Below are positions 25,504 through 34,993 of a stretch of DNA of 35,154 nt, piece by piece. The notes under the pieces were generated by a model that made no database searches, had not been told where the DNA came from, and worked only from the letters and a program-made list of their open reading frames with translations. Source of the stretch: Sphingomonas sp. Its GTDB lineage: Bacteria; Pseudomonadota; Alphaproteobacteria; Sphingomonadales; Sphingomonadaceae. A program made the translations under genes and the position numbers. The number at the start of each line of letters is the position of its first letter. Within the stretch, counting starts at the first letter, position 1. The DNA is taken from positions 1-35,154 of the forward strand of contig NZ_JAHBZJ010000015.1 in the NCBI RefSeq assembly GCF_019635455.1, read 5' to 3'.

Positions 25504-26502
25504 TCACGCCGCCGGCGCCTCAAGCGCGAGCAGGGCAAAGCTCGCGAGCCAGTGGCTGCCCATATAATCGTCCGCGATATGCGGCAGGCTGGCGTCGAGA
25601 TGTGCCTGCGCACTCGCCCGGGCCAGCCGGCTTTCAGGCCCGTCGCCCAGCCGCGCCGCAATGCCGCGCCAGGCCCATGCCCGCGACAGGTTCAGCCCGT
25701 CGAGATGCGCGATCTTGCCGTCGCTGCGGTCGGAAACATGCGCGGGTGCGAACAGCGGCGCCGGCACCCCCTGTACCATCGCCGGAAGAAACGTCGCGAA
25801 CCAGTGGCGGAACGCCGCCTGCCCGGCGATACGGCTCATCAGCATCGCGATCGACAGCGTCGGCGACAGGAATTCGTCGCCGCCCGGCTCCAGCGTCCGG
25901 CAATCGGCGAGCGCGCCATACCAATGCTCGGCCCGCGCCACGATCAGCGCGGCAAGCGCCGGGTCGTGCGAAATCGCCCAGTCGTGCGCCAGCGTCAGCG
26001 CGAATGCGGTGTTGAAATGCGTTCCGACCCAGATCGGATAGGTCAGCTTGGGCAGATACGCCCGAAACCGGTCCGCGAACGCCCGGGCCAGCGGCTCCAC
26101 CGCGCCTGCCCATGGCGCGTCATACGCCGCCAGCTCGGCATGGAGCGCCAGCAGCCAGGCCCAGCCATAGGGGCGTTCAAACCCCGCCGAATAGGGCCGC
26201 GACAGATAGGCGAGTTCGCCCGCCACCTTGTCCGGCACCAGCATCGCATCGGCGCGGGCGCGGGCCTGTGCCGCCTCGGGCAGATCGGGGAACAGCCGGG
26301 CGATCCGCATCACCTGCCACCAGCCATGGACGCAGCTGTGCCAGTCGAAACTGCCGTGAAAGATGGGGTGGAAATCGACCGGTGGGCGCGCATCGTCGGG
26401 ACCGTTCAGCACATGGTCCATCTTGTACGGCCATTGCAGGCCAAGATGCGACAACGTCGTGCGGGCAAAGCCGGCGGCAAGGTCGCGGGTCAGTGCGGTC
26501 AT
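25504..26502 (-). CDS. DUF2891 family protein
   Basis: A 332-residue protein without signal peptide or membrane helices, so probably cytoplasmic. Conserved-looking patches are VDFHPIFHGSFDWHSCVHGW, PYGWAWLLALHAEL, WVGTHFNTAFALTLAHDW and GGDEFLSPTLSIAMLM. The many aromatic and His residues on short helices resemble alpha/alpha-barrel proteins, but no catalytic role is established for the family as far as I know. It is the last gene of a chain with DUF979, DUF969 and 5-oxoprolinase, overlapping DUF979 by ATGA at 26499-26502. A role in 5-oxoproline or pyroglutamyl compound metabolism is inferred from this linkage only. Confidence 0.88.
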   Translation of the reverse strand: MTALTRDLAAGFARTTLSHLGLQWPYKMDHVLNGPDDARPPVDFHPIFHGSFDWHSCVHGWWQVMRIARLFPDLPEAAQARARADAMLVPDKVAGELAYLSRPYSAGFERPYGWAWLLALHAELAAYDAPWAGAVEPLARAFADRFRAYLPKLTYPIWVGTHFNTAFALTLAHDWAISHDPALAALIVARAEHWYGALADCRTLEPGGDEFLSPTLSIAMLMSRIAGQAAFRHWFATFLPAMVQGVPAPLFAPAHVSDRSDGKIAHLDGLNLSRAWAWRGIAARLGDGPESRLARASAQAHLDASLPHIADDYMGSHWLASFALLALEAPAA

Positions 26503-27452
26503 CGAAACGCCAGCCACCAGATCAGCAGGATGTTGAGCGCCAGCAGCGGCAGCGCGGTCGCCAGCTGCGCCTTGATCACGCCGTTGCGATCCTTGAGTTC
26601 GAGCAGCGCGGCAGGGACCAGGTTGAAGTTGGCCGCCATCGGCGTCATCAGTGTCCCGCAAAAACCGGCAAGCATGCCCACCGCGCCGATCACCGCCGGG
26701 TCGCCGCCATAGTGGCGGACCAGCAGCGGCACGCCGATCGCCGCCGCCATCACCGGAAAGGCGGCGAACGCGTTGCCCATGATCATCGTGAACAACGCCA
26801 TGCCGATCGCATAGACCAGCACGGTCAGAAAGACGCTTCCCTCCGGGATCAGCGCACGGGTCGCGTCGCCGATCACCGTGCCGACGCCCGCCGCGGCGAA
26901 CACGACGCCCAGCGCCGCGAGCATCTGGGGCAACACCGCCGCCCAGCCGATCGAATCGATCAGCCGCCGCCCCTCCTCCAACGGCGCGAGCGCGGGCGGG
27001 CGCAACCACATGAACAGCACCAGCACCGCGATCAGCACGCCCAGGCCGAGCAGCACATAGGTTTCCCGCTTCGGCTCGATCAGCCCGATGCCGCCAACCG
27101 GGGTATAGGTATAGACAAGGGTGCCGATCAGCGCCGTCGCGGGGATGATGAGCGCCGGCAGGAACAGCCGGTTGCCGATCCGCGCGCTATACGCCTCGCG
27201 CTCCGCGTCGCTGGTCGTATCCGGATCGCCGCGCCCGATCGCCCCGAACCCGGCAAGGCCGGCCAGACCCAGCACCAGCAAGCCGTTGGCCAGATCGCCG
27301 AGATGCGACCCGGCGAGCAGGCTCAGCGCCATCAATCCCCAGAAGGCCGCATTGCCGAACCGCTTCGCATTGCGGCGGTCCAGCGCACTGAGCACCGCGA
27401 ACGCGGCGAACATCAGGCCGGCCAGGACATAGAGCCATTGCAGCGTGATCAT
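26499..27452 (-). CDS. DUF979 family membrane protein, predicted 5-oxoproline permease subunit
   Basis: A 317-residue polytopic membrane protein with eight or nine helices (for example LYVLAGLMFAAFAVLSAL, FLPALIIPATALIGTLVYTY and FLTVLVYAIGMALFTMIMGN). The motif GNAFAAFPVMAAAIGVPLL and the segment GAVGMLAGFCGTLMTPMAAN are the most conserved-looking. DUF979 and DUF969 are usually adjacent and are regarded as two subunits of a transporter, often near pyroglutamate genes; this is family knowledge recalled without a search. The ATG at 27452 overlaps the DUF969 stop, and its stop overlaps the DUF2891 start. Confidence 0.88.
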   Translation of the reverse strand: MITLQWLYVLAGLMFAAFAVLSALDRRNAKRFGNAAFWGLMALSLLAGSHLGDLANGLLVLGLAGLAGFGAIGRGDPDTTSDAEREAYSARIGNRLFLPALIIPATALIGTLVYTYTPVGGIGLIEPKRETYVLLGLGVLIAVLVLFMWLRPPALAPLEEGRRLIDSIGWAAVLPQMLAALGVVFAAAGVGTVIGDATRALIPEGSVFLTVLVYAIGMALFTMIMGNAFAAFPVMAAAIGVPLLVRHYGGDPAVIGAVGMLAGFCGTLMTPMAANFNLVPAALLELKDRNGVIKAQLATALPLLALNILLIWWLAFR

Positions 27453-28120
27453 CGCCGCCCCCTCCCCAGCCACCGGTCGAGCAGCAGCAGACGCGCGGCA
27501 TGGATGGCAAAGGCGCAACCGGCGGTCGGGATCGCCCACACCGCCAGCTCCAGCGGTGCCAGGACGATGCCATAGGTCGCGAGCGTCGCCTGGATCAGCA
27601 CGATCGACCCGATCGCGAAGAAGATGTCCTCGCCAAAGAACAACCCGACATTGTCGGTCGCGGCGGCGTAGGATTTGACCGTCTCCGCCTCATCATCGGT
27701 CAGCATACCATGCTGCTGCTCCGCCGCCGCCAGCGCCATCGGAGCGACCAGCGGGCGGACCGTCTGGGGATGGCCGGCGGTCGAGTGCAGGCCGATCGCC
27801 GCGGTGAACTGACGATAGACAAGGTACAGGATCAACAACCGCCCCGCCGTCGCCCGGCGAAATCCGCCGATCACCGCCCGCGCCCGTTGCTGGAGGCCAT
27901 AGCGTTCGAGCAGGCCGATGACGGGAAGGACGATCCACACGATCGCGATGATGCGATTGTCGTTGAACGCCTTGCCGAATGCCGAAATCACCTCGATCGG
28001 CCCCATGCCCGCGAGCAGCCCGGTGACGAGCGCCGACGCGGTGACGACGAGCATCGGGTTGAGCTTCAGCGCGAAGCCGACGACCACGACGAGGATACCG
28101 AGCAGCGGCAGCCAGCTCAT
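27449..28120 (-). CDS. DUF969 family membrane protein, predicted 5-oxoproline permease subunit
   Basis: A 223-residue membrane protein with about five helices. Family hallmarks are [53 protein letters not shown] and [20 protein letters not shown], followed by [20 protein letters not shown]. With DUF979 it probably forms a split secondary transporter. It is coupled by ATGA overlaps to 5-oxoprolinase upstream (28117-28120) and DUF979 downstream, so import and hydrolysis of the same compound is the simplest reading. Confidence 0.88.
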   Translation of the reverse strand: MSWLPLLGILVVVVGFALKLNPMLVVTASALVTGLLAGMGPIEVISAFGKAFNDNRIIAIVWIVLPVIGLLERYGLQQRARAVIGGFRRATAGRLLILYLVYRQFTAAIGLHSTAGHPQTVRPLVAPMALAAAEQQHGMLTDDEAETVKSYAAATDNVGLFFGEDIFFAIGSIVLIQATLATYGIVLAPLELAVWAIPTAGCAFAIHAARLLLLDRWLGRGRR

Positions 28121-31100
28121 GCGCCATATCCCCCGCCGCCGGGCGTCCGGATGACGAAGACATCGTCGAGCCCCACCTCGACCGCCGCCGTTGCGCCGAA
28201 CGTTTCGATCGCCCCGTCGGCGCGCACCACGAAATTCTCGCCCCGCGCGCCGTCCCTGCCGCCGTCCAGCCCAAAGGGCGGGACACGACGGCGGTTGGCG
28301 AGGATCCCGGCGCGCATCGGTTCCAGGAAGCGCAGCCTGCGCACGACCCCGTCGCCGCCCCGCCATCGCCCCGCGCCGCCCGATCCGGTGCGGATGGAGA
28401 ATTGCTCCAGCCGCACGGGAAACCGCGTTTCCAGCACCTCCGGATCGGTGAGGCGGCTGTTGGTCATGTGCGTCTGCACCGCCGCCGTGCCGTCGAACCC
28501 CGGCCCGGCACCGGATCCGCCGGCGATCGTCTCATAATATTGGTGCCGGTCATTGCCGAAGGTGAAGTTGTTCATCGTCCCCTGCGCCCCCGCCATGGCC
28601 CCCAGCGCGCCGAACAAGGCGTCGGTCACCACCTGGCTGGTTTCGACATTGCCTGCGACGACGGCGGCGGGAAAGTGTGGATTGAGCATCGATCCGTCCG
28701 GGACGGTGATCGTCACCGGACGCAGGCAGCCGTCGTTGAGCGGGATCGGCTCGTCCACCAGGCAGCGGATGACGTACAGCACCGCCGCGCGCACCACCGA
28801 CAGCGGCGCATTGAAATTGTCCGGCAGCTGGTCGCTGGTCCCGGCGAAATCGATGGCGAGCGCGCCGGCTTCGCGGTCGATCCGCACCGTCACCTCGACC
28901 GCCGCGCCATTGTCGAGTTCGTAGCGGAAGTGGCCGTCGTTCAACCCGCCGATCAGCCGGCGGACGGCGGCAGCGGCATGGTCCTGGACATGATCCATAT
29001 AGGCGCGAACGACGGCGGTTCCCTGTTCCGCGCACAAACGCCGCAGTTCGGCAGCGCCCCGCGCGCATGCCGCCACCTGCGCCGAAAGGTCGGCTAGGTT
29101 CTGATCGACATTGCGCGCCGGCCATTCCCCCGATGTCAGCAGCGCGCGCGTCTCGGCCTCGCGCAGCAGGCCATCCTCGACCAGCAGGAAATTGTCGATC
29201 ACGACCCCTTCCTCGCCGATGCTTCGGCTGTCCGGGGGCATCGATCCGGGACTGATTCCGCCGATATCGGCATGATGGCCGCGCGCCGCGACGAAGAATG
29301 CGGGGACCCCCTCCTCATCGACGAAGACCGGCTGGATCACGGTGATGTCTGGCAAATGCGTGCCGCCGTCATAGGGCGCGTTCAGCGCATAGACGTCGCC
29401 GCGCCGGATGCCGCGCCCGTCCGCGCCGCGCCGGGCGATCACCGTGCGGATACTCTCCCCCATCGAACCCAGATGGACCGGAATATGCGGCGCATTGGCG
29501 ATCAGCCGGCCCGCCCCGTCGAACAGCGCGCAGGAAAAGTCCAGCCGCTCGCGGATGTTGACCGATGTCGCACTGTGGCGCAGCGCGGCGCCCATTTCCT
29601 CTGCGATCGCCATGAACAGACCGGCAAAGATTTCGAGCCGGACCGGATCGCGTTCGACACCGGCTTTGCCATGCTCGGCGGCCCGGTCGCGGGTCAGTAT
29701 GATGCTGCCCTCCCGATCCAGGCGCGCGCTCCATCCCGGCTCCACCACCGTCGTCGCGACCGGATCGACGATCAGCGCGGGGCCGGCGACCGCGCGGCCC
29801 GCCGCGAGACCCGCGCGCCGGAACACCGGAGCGTCGTGCCAGGCCCCGCCCGTGAAGAGGCGAACCTGCGCCTCCGCCGCCGATGATTCGGCCGGTGGAA
29901 CCGGCAGCGCGGGCATCGTCCGTGCCGGCGCGATCGCCTCGGCGCTCAGCGTTTCGACCGTCAGCGCGCCGTGCGGGGCGTAGCCGAACCGGTCGTGGAA
30001 CCGGTCGGCAAAGGCGGCGTGCATCGCATCAACGTCGCCGAACGGGACCTCGATCAGATTGTCCGATCCGGGCAGGCGAAGCTGGGCGCTGACCTCGACC
30101 TCGGCACCGGCGCGCACGCCCTGCGCGGCCAGGTCGGCGCGCGCCTCCGCGACGAGCGACCGCACCGCCGCGTCCAGCGGCTCGCCCGCGCCGATCGGCA
30201 GCGCGACGGTGCGCGCGCGGATCGCCCGCTGCCGCGCGAGCCCGATGCCATAGGCGGACAGCACCCCCGCGAACGGATGGATCAGCACCGTCCCGATGCC
30301 CAGCGCATCCGCGACCAGACAGGCATGCTGCCCGCCGGCGCCGCCGAAGCAGGAGAGGGCGAAGCGCGTCACATCCTGGCCGCGCGCGATCGAGATCGAC
30401 TTGATCGCGTTCGCCATGCTGGCCACCGCGATCGTCACGAATCCCTCGGCCACAGCCTCCGGCGCCAGGCCTGCCGCCGCGGCCTCGTCGGCGAGCCGCT
30501 CGCGCGCGGCATCGGCATCGGGCGGCGCGGTGCCATCGACACCGAACGCGTGCGGGAAAAAGCCGGGTTGCAGCTTGCCGAGCGCGAAATTGCAGTCGGT
30601 GACCGTCAATGGTCCGCCGCGCCGATAGCATGCCGGGCCAGGAACCGCGCCCGCCGAGTCCGGCCCCACGCGCAACCGCCCATCCTCGAACCGGCAGATC
30701 GACCCGCCACCCGCCGCAACAGTATGGATCCGCAGCATCGGGGCGCGGATGCGCGCACCCGCCACGATCGTCTCGCTGTCGCGTTCGTACCGCCCGGCAT
30801 AGAGCGAGACGTCGGTGGAGGTGCCGCCCATGTCGAACCCGACGACGCGATCATGGCCCGCCGCGCCTGCGGTTTCCGCCATTCCGACGATGCCTCCCGC
30901 CGGACCGGAAAGGATCGCATCCTTTCCCGAGATCAGGGCGCCGGGGATCAATCCGCCACTCGATTGCATGAACAGCGGCACATTTGCTGCACCCAATGCT
31001 GCGGTCAGCCCTGCAACATATCGGGCGAGTACGGGGGACAGATAGGCATCGGCGACACAGGTATCGCCCCGCGCGACGAGGCGGATCAGCGGCGCGACAC

Positions 31101-31677
31101 GATGGCTCGCGGAAATCTGGGTAAAGCCGATATCCGCCGCCAGTTCGGCAAGCGCGATCTCATGCGCCGGGTGACGATAGCCGTGCATCAGCACGATCGC
31201 GACGGCGCGCAACCCCCGTTCGAATGCGGCGCCCAGATCGCGCCGCGCCGCGTCCAGGTCGAGCGGGCGGACCACCTCGCCTTCCGCGCCGACGCGTTCG
31301 TCGATCTCGATCGTCGCGGCATGCAGCGGCGGTGGGCGGTCGATGCGGCGCGCGAAGATATCGGGCCGGTCCTGGGTCCCGATCACGAGCGCGTCGCCAA
31401 AGCCGCGCGTGATCGCCAGCGCCACCGGCTCACCCTTGCGCTCCAGCAACGCGTTGGTCGCGATCGTCGTGCCGATCCGTACCTCCATGGCCGGCAACGG
31501 GCCATGCGCATGCCCGGTCAACTGGCGGATCGCAGCGACCGCGGCGTCGTCATATTGGTCCGGATTCTCCGACAACAGCTTCGCGGTGCGGATGCCGCCA
31601 TCCGGCCCGCGCGCGACGACATCGGTAAAGGTCCCGCCGCGATCGATCCAGAATTGCCAGCCGGCCGGCTCTGCCAT
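28117..31677 (-). CDS. oplAH: 5-oxoprolinase (ATP-hydrolysing), OPLAH type
   Basis: A 1186-residue enzyme fusing the HyuA-like and HyuB-like halves, close in layout to eukaryotic OPLAH (about 1290 residues). It opens 5-oxo-L-proline to L-glutamate using ATP. The N-terminal half has the phosphate loop [11 protein letters not shown] at 12-22, [20 protein letters not shown], and [17 protein letters not shown]. The C-terminal half starts near residue 672 with [20 protein letters not shown], then [18 protein letters not shown] and [14 protein letters not shown]. The neighbouring DUF969/DUF979 genes support 5-oxoproline rather than hydantoin as substrate. N-methylhydantoinase-like activity remains an alternative. 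It starts 94 bp after the PhyH-family gene. Confidence 0.92.
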   Translation of the reverse strand: MAEPAGWQFWIDRGGTFTDVVARGPDGGIRTAKLLSENPDQYDDAAVAAIRQLTGHAHGPLPAMEVRIGTTIATNALLERKGEPVALAITRGFGDALVIGTQDRPDIFARRIDRPPPLHAATIEIDERVGAEGEVVRPLDLDAARRDLGAAFERGLRAVAIVLMHGYRHPAHEIALAELAADIGFTQISASHRVAPLIRLVARGDTCVADAYLSPVLARYVAGLTAALGAANVPLFMQSSGGLIPGALISGKDAILSGPAGGIVGMAETAGAAGHDRVVGFDMGGTSTDVSLYAGRYERDSETIVAGARIRAPMLRIHTVAAGGGSICRFEDGRLRVGPDSAGAVPGPACYRRGGPLTVTDCNFALGKLQPGFFPHAFGVDGTAPPDADAARERLADEAAAAGLAPEAVAEGFVTIAVASMANAIKSISIARGQDVTRFALSCFGGAGGQHACLVADALGIGTVLIHPFAGVLSAYGIGLARQRAIRARTVALPIGAGEPLDAAVRSLVAEARADLAAQGVRAGAEVEVSAQLRLPGSDNLIEVPFGDVDAMHAAFADRFHDRFGYAPHGALTVETLSAEAIAPARTMPALPVPPAESSAAEAQVRLFTGGAWHDAPVFRRAGLAAGRAVAGPALIVDPVATTVVEPGWSARLDREGSIILTRDRAAEHGKAGVERDPVRLEIFAGLFMAIAEEMGAALRHSATSVNIRERLDFSCALFDGAGRLIANAPHIPVHLGSMGESIRTVIARRGADGRGIRRGDVYALNAPYDGGTHLPDITVIQPVFVDEEGVPAFFVAARGHHADIGGISPGSMPPDSRSIGEEGVVIDNFLLVEDGLLREAETRALLTSGEWPARNVDQNLADLSAQVAACARGAAELRRLCAEQGTAVVRAYMDHVQDHAAAAVRRLIGGLNDGHFRYELDNGAAVEVTVRIDREAGALAIDFAGTSDQLPDNFNAPLSVVRAAVLYVIRCLVDEPIPLNDGCLRPVTITVPDGSMLNPHFPAAVVAGNVETSQVVTDALFGALGAMAGAQGTMNNFTFGNDRHQYYETIAGGSGAGPGFDGTAAVQTHMTNSRLTDPEVLETRFPVRLEQFSIRTGSGGAGRWRGGDGVVRRLRFLEPMRAGILANRRRVPPFGLDGGRDGARGENFVVRADGAIETFGATAAVEVGLDDVFVIRTPGGGGYGA

Positions 31678-31771
31678 CGTCGCGCTCCCTGCCGGTCCCG
31701 GCGCTGAAGGGTCCGGCGGCCTTCATGGCCAGCGTCACGCGCGAAGGCAAGCGTCCGCGACGGCCGGATCG

Positions 31772-32596
31772 TCAGGGATAATGCGGATGGGGGTTCGCGC
31801 GCAGCTCCTCATAATGGACGAGCGCGGGTTCATCCCCGAGCGGCACCGGCTCTCCATCGCGAAACGCCCATTCGCCACGATCACAATCCGCCGCGCGGAC
31901 ATAGCCGTTGATGTACAGCCGCCGCTGATGGGTCGAGACGTTGCGCCCCGACCCATGTACCAGATAGGGGTTCCACAGCGCGACATCGCCCGGATCGAGC
32001 GTCAGATCGACCGACAGCGCCGGATCGATGCCGGCGGCGACCAGCGCATCATCGCTCATTTCGGTTCCCAGCACCTCGGTCGATGTGTCGAGCGCGATGG
32101 CCCCCGAATTGTGCGAGGCAGGGATGAACCGCATCGCGCCGCTCTCCCGCGTGTGCGGATCGATCGCCAGGCCGGTCTGGACATAGCTGCCGCCCAGGTT
32201 GCGATACACGGCATCGGGCTTGCGGAACCGCGAATCCTGATGCCAGGCAAAGTCGCCCTTCGATCCCGGCGCCTTCCAGTGCAGCTGGTTGATGATCTGC
32301 TTGACGTCGCGCCCGATCAGCGGCTCCAGGATCGCCAGGAACCGCCCGTCGCGCCGGACCGCGTCCAGCACCGCGTTATGATAGGAGGGCCATTGCACCA
32401 TCCGCACCAGCGGACGCCCGTCCCCGGCCGGCGCCACATTGTAGAACAGGTTGCCGTGGCGAAAGCAGCGGCCATGGGCGACACCCTCGGCATGAACGGC
32501 GTCCATCGCCGCGCCGATCGCCGCGACCTCGTCCGCGGAAAACACCCCGCGAACAATGGCATATCCGCGTTCGCGATACTCGGCCACATGGTCCAT
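31772..32596 (-). CDS. Phytanoyl-CoA dioxygenase (PhyH) family protein
   Basis: A 274-residue Fe(II)/2-oxoglutarate oxygenase. The metal triad is His119 and Asp121 (WHQDSRF) and His214 (LVHGSGRN), with an Arg of HQRRLYINGY (225/226) as the 2-oxoglutarate anchor. FIPASHNSGAI is the typical strand between them. Family members hydroxylate acyl-CoAs, ectoine precursors, amino-acid-like compounds and halogenation substrates, so the substrate is open. The ATG at 32596 (MDHVAEYRERGYAIV) matches the family start, where the parent's first helix precedes FSADEV. It lies upstream of and parallel to 5-oxoprolinase and might supply or modify a related compound; this is inference. Confidence 0.88.
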   Translation of the reverse strand: MDHVAEYRERGYAIVRGVFSADEVAAIGAAMDAVHAEGVAHGRCFRHGNLFYNVAPAGDGRPLVRMVQWPSYHNAVLDAVRRDGRFLAILEPLIGRDVKQIINQLHWKAPGSKGDFAWHQDSRFRKPDAVYRNLGGSYVQTGLAIDPHTRESGAMRFIPASHNSGAIALDTSTEVLGTEMSDDALVAAGIDPALSVDLTLDPGDVALWNPYLVHGSGRNVSTHQRRLYINGYVRAADCDRGEWAFRDGEPVPLGDEPALVHYEELRANPHPHYP

Positions 32597-32831
32597 TCGT
32601 CCGCCACTCCCGCGCGCCGACGCAACATCGGCCCGGCGCCGGGGTCCCACCGCCACATGCCATCGTCAATCCATCAATCCATGCGAATGCCCCAACCTGA
32701 ATGCATGGCCTTCCATAATGTCGCTGCGTCGCGGGCGCTGCGTTCAGCCATGCCCTTTTCGCATGACCCCCGCGCGCGGGAGCATGTTCTTGCATAGGGT
32801 GGCACGACTCCACATCGTCGGGGGACCGAAT

Positions 32832-33050
32832 TCAAAAGGGGGGCCTTCGAACCATGAAACCAAAGCTGTCGTTGCTTTTGAACAGCGGCGCGCTGGCGAT
32901 CGCTTGGCCCTGCCCGTCACCGCGCGCGCAGGACTGACGGAGCAGCAGGGCTGACCGAGCAGGTTGACGCGCATCTCCCCCGACGCGCGGGGCCGGCGCG
33001 GCAAGGCCGAAGGTGGCGATTGCGCCGGCGAGTTGCCTGCGGTTCAACAT
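32832..33050 (-). pseudogene. Short ORF starting with a Tat-like leader; probable truncated gene
   Basis: The 72-residue frame begins MLNRRQLAGAIATFGLAAPA, which has the twin-arginine, hydrophobic stretch and Ala-rich cleavage region of a Tat signal peptide. The remainder is Arg/Ser-rich without any fold and overlaps the TonB-receptor-like leader on the other strand. It looks like the 5' end of an exported enzyme whose body has been deleted. An intact small exported protein is possible but less likely. Confidence 0.35.
32854..32937 (+). pseudogene. Broken leader peptide of a TonB-dependent receptor-like gene
   Basis: After a purine-rich AAAAGGGGGG, the ORF reads MKPKLSLLLNSGALAIA and ends with RAQD before a TGA at codon 28. 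The start is very like the signal peptides of sphingomonad TonB-dependent receptors (MKxKxSLLLxSxALAIA...AQD). Shifting one frame after ALAIA reads ALPVTARAGLTEQQG and then also stops, so the gene is decayed. No plug or barrel sequence follows. Confidence 0.4.
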
Positions 33051-33088
33051 CGATGCGAGCCTAACCCAGCGCCGCGCGCCGCGAAATG

Positions 33089-33117
33089 CGATGCGTCGCG
33101 CGCATGCGACGATGCGC
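33089..33117 (-). terminator. Possible hairpin terminator of the TauE/SafE gene
   Basis: CGTCGC (33094-33099) pairs with GCGACG (33106-33111), and three outer G-C pairs follow after a 3-base mismatch. It lies 14-42 bases after the TauE/SafE stop codon. There is no T-run, so support is weak. Confidence 0.3.
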
Positions 33118-33130
33118 GGTCATGCCGCGC

Positions 33131-33910
33131 TCAGATCATCGGAAAGCTCTTCAGCAGCATATAGCCGGCGACGGCGAAGATCAGCATCGCGAACACGATC
33201 CCCAGCCGGCCCGAGGCGGCAAGGCGCCGCGCGGCCCGACTTCCGCCGATTCCGCCCACCACGCCGCCGGCGATGAAGACGCCGGCGAGCGGCCAATCGA
33301 CCAGACCCGACATGGCATAGTTGATGGCGGTGGTCAGGCCAAAGGCGGTCACCGCGATCAGGCTGGTGCCGACCGCATCGATCATCGTCATCCCGGTCGC
33401 GGCGACCAGCCCCGGGACGATCAGGAACCCGCCACCGATCCCGAAAAAGCCGGAGAACAGGCCGGTCCCGGCGCCCAGGCCCACCACCTTGGGCGCGTTG
33501 CGGCGGCGGCACTGCGCATGCGGATCCCCGCCGGCCCTGCGCCCCCGCAACATCAGTACCCCGACCGCGATCATCACCAGCGCGAACAGGAACAGCAGCC
33601 GCTGTCCGTCAAACGCCTTGCCAAGCGTCGATCCGGCGAGCGCGCCCAGCACCCCGGCCGCCGCGTAGATCGCGCCACACCGCCAGCGGACGGTGCCGGC
33701 GCGCGCATGGGCGATCAGCCCGCTGCCCGCATTCGCCGCGACCGCGAGCGCCGAGGTGCCGATCGCCACATGCGCGCTCGGCACGCCGACCAGATAGACC
33801 ATCAGCGGAACCGCCAGGATCGACCCGCCACCGCCGACCAGGCCCAGCGAAAAGCCGACCAGCGCGCCCGAGGCGAGGCCGAGCGCGCCTTGCGTAATGG
33901 AGATGATCAA
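33131..33910 (-). CDS. TauE/SafE family membrane permease (sulfite exporter type)
   Basis: About 259 residues with roughly eight helices in two repeats. Each repeat has a glycine-rich hallmark: SLGLVGGGGSILAVPLMVYL near the N-terminus and GFFGIGGGFLIVPGLVAATG in the second half. The family exports sulfite, sulfoacetate or other small organic anions. No ATG lies at the expected start; a TTG at 33910 gives the normal N-terminus IISITQGALGLASG, and a TTG at 33979 is the far limit of the frame. No clear Shine-Dalgarno supports either, so the start is uncertain. It follows the two thioesterase genes on the same strand after 125 bp. Confidence 0.85.
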   Translation of the reverse strand: MIISITQGALGLASGALVGFSLGLVGGGGSILAVPLMVYLVGVPSAHVAIGTSALAVAANAGSGLIAHARAGTVRWRCGAIYAAAGVLGALAGSTLGKAFDGQRLLFLFALVMIAVGVLMLRGRRAGGDPHAQCRRRNAPKVVGLGAGTGLFSGFFGIGGGFLIVPGLVAATGMTMIDAVGTSLIAVTAFGLTTAINYAMSGLVDWPLAGVFIAGGVVGGIGGSRAARRLAASGRLGIVFAMLIFAVAGYMLLKSFPMI

Positions 33911-34035
33911 GATGGGAGACTCGCGTGCACGAGACGACCCTAGAAGAATTTGCCAGGCACCGCCATGGCTGTGGCACAAGGCTGCGCTGCAGCAGCGATT
34001 GGGACGGCAATCTGTTCGCCGCCCCCGGCGGACGA

Positions 34036-34515
34036 TCAGGCCGGGGACAGGGTCTGTCCGGACTGGCTCGCCGGCTCGCGGCGGGCCATCGCCATCAAGG
34101 TGCCGGTCATGGTCGCTATCAGGTGCTCGCCGCCGTCGCGTATCGCATAGGCGCGTCCCTCGCTGATGGTCAGCGTTCGACCCGGCTTGATGACCTCGGC
34201 GCGGAAAATGAAACGCTGGCCGCTGGCAGGCGCAAGCAGGTTGGTCTTGAACTCGACGGTCAGAATGTCGGACCCCTCCGGCATCAGCGTGAAGGCCGCT
34301 ATTCCGCAGGCGGTATCGAGGCCGGCGGTAATGACGCCGGCATGCACGAACCCGTTCTGCTGCGTCAGCGCCGCTGAATAGTCCATCGCGAGATCGACTT
34401 CGCCTGGCTCCATTCGGGCAATGGTGAAGCCGAGCGTACGCATCGCCTGCTGACGGCTGAACGTGTCGGCAGCCACGCGACGGAAACTCGGATTACTGGC
34501 TTCGAAGCGCGGCAT
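34036..34515 (-). CDS. PaaI-type hotdog thioesterase
   Basis: A 159-residue hotdog-fold acyl-CoA thioesterase. The signature is NGFVHAGVITAGLDTACGIA, with the helix-start His and Gly typical of PaaI-like enzymes, followed by LTVEFKTNLLAPASGQRF and the strand EGRAYAIRDGGEHLIATMTG. It would hydrolyse acyl-CoAs to free acid and CoA. The ATG at 34515 has GAGG upstream; a GTG at 34527 overlaps the previous stop (GTGA) and is the alternative. It is in an operon with the next thioesterase. Confidence 0.9.
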   Translation of the reverse strand: MPRFEASNPSFRRVAADTFSRQQAMRTLGFTIARMEPGEVDLAMDYSAALTQQNGFVHAGVITAGLDTACGIAAFTLMPEGSDILTVEFKTNLLAPASGQRFIFRAEVIKPGRTLTISEGRAYAIRDGGEHLIATMTGTLMAMARREPASQSGQTLSPA

Positions 34516-34523
34516 GGTCGGCC

Positions 34524-34952
34524 TCACACCGTCGCCGGCTCGGCTGCCAATTGCCGCGCCGCAACTTCGCGGATCGCGTCCTCGAAGGGCATGGATTTAT
34601 GCGCCTGGCGGTCGAGATGCACAGCCGTGATCTCGCAGGTCGCCGCGATCTCGCCGGTCTCCGCGTTGCGCATTTCATGCACGAAGCGGATCGATTTTTC
34701 GCGCAGCTCGAGCAACCTGCTCCGGACATCGACGATGTCGCCGGCAAACAGCTCGCGCTTGTAGGTGATGTTCTGCTGCACGCCGGCCATGCCGCGGCCG
34801 GATTGCCTGAGATAGCTCGGTGTCAGGCCCAGCCTCGCGAACATATTCCAGTTCGCCTCGTCGAACTTGCCGACATACCACATGATGTTCATATGCCCGA
34901 CATGATCACACTGCCACGGATAAACCGTGCCGCGATAGGTGGCTTCCTCCAT
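34524..34952 (-). CDS. 4HBT/YbgC-type acyl-CoA thioesterase
   Basis: A 142-residue hotdog thioesterase of the 4-hydroxybenzoyl-CoA thioesterase type. The catalytic-loop motif is QCDHVGHMNIMWYVGKFDEA with Asp16, and QQNITYKRELFAGD plus IRFVHEMRNAETGEIAATCE match the later strands. It is the first gene of a minus-strand set with a second thioesterase and a TauE/SafE permease. The set is divergent from a TetR-family gene, with two palindromic operators between them. This implies repression by that TetR, probably relieved by an acyl-CoA-like ligand. Confidence 0.9.
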   Translation of the reverse strand: MEEATYRGTVYPWQCDHVGHMNIMWYVGKFDEANWNMFARLGLTPSYLRQSGRGMAGVQQNITYKRELFAGDIVDVRSRLLELREKSIRFVHEMRNAETGEIAATCEITAVHLDRQAHKSMPFEDAIREVAARQLAAEPATV

Positions 34953-34977
34953 CGAAATTATCCCGCTTTCGATTATT

Positions 34978-34993
34978 GATACGGTAGCGTATC
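34978..34993. promoter_or_regulatory. TetR operator candidate 1
   Basis: The 16-bp palindrome GATACGGTAGCGTATC has 6-bp arms GATACG/CGTATC around GTAG. It covers the -10 element of the predicted thioesterase promoter and matches operator 2 at 13 of 16 positions. Confidence 0.6.

Larger units (their letters stand above)
32597..33130. other. 534-bp region without an intact gene
   Basis: This stretch separates the PhyH-family gene from the TauE/SafE gene. It holds the presumed promoter of PhyH (with a small direct repeat TCAATCCA twice near 32665-32680), the leader of a TonB-receptor-like gene broken after 27 codons (32854), an opposing Tat-like leader in a short ORF (33050), and a hairpin downstream of the TauE gene. 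No full-length reading frame with family features is seen on either strand. Confidence 0.6.

Noticed and set aside
33925..34035. GTG-started plus-strand reading beginning HETTLEEFARHRHGC, with GGGAG upstream
   Set aside because: The first 35 residues look gene-like, but the frame then runs antisense to the thioesterase gene with no motifs. It may be a relic or chance; too weak to annotate.
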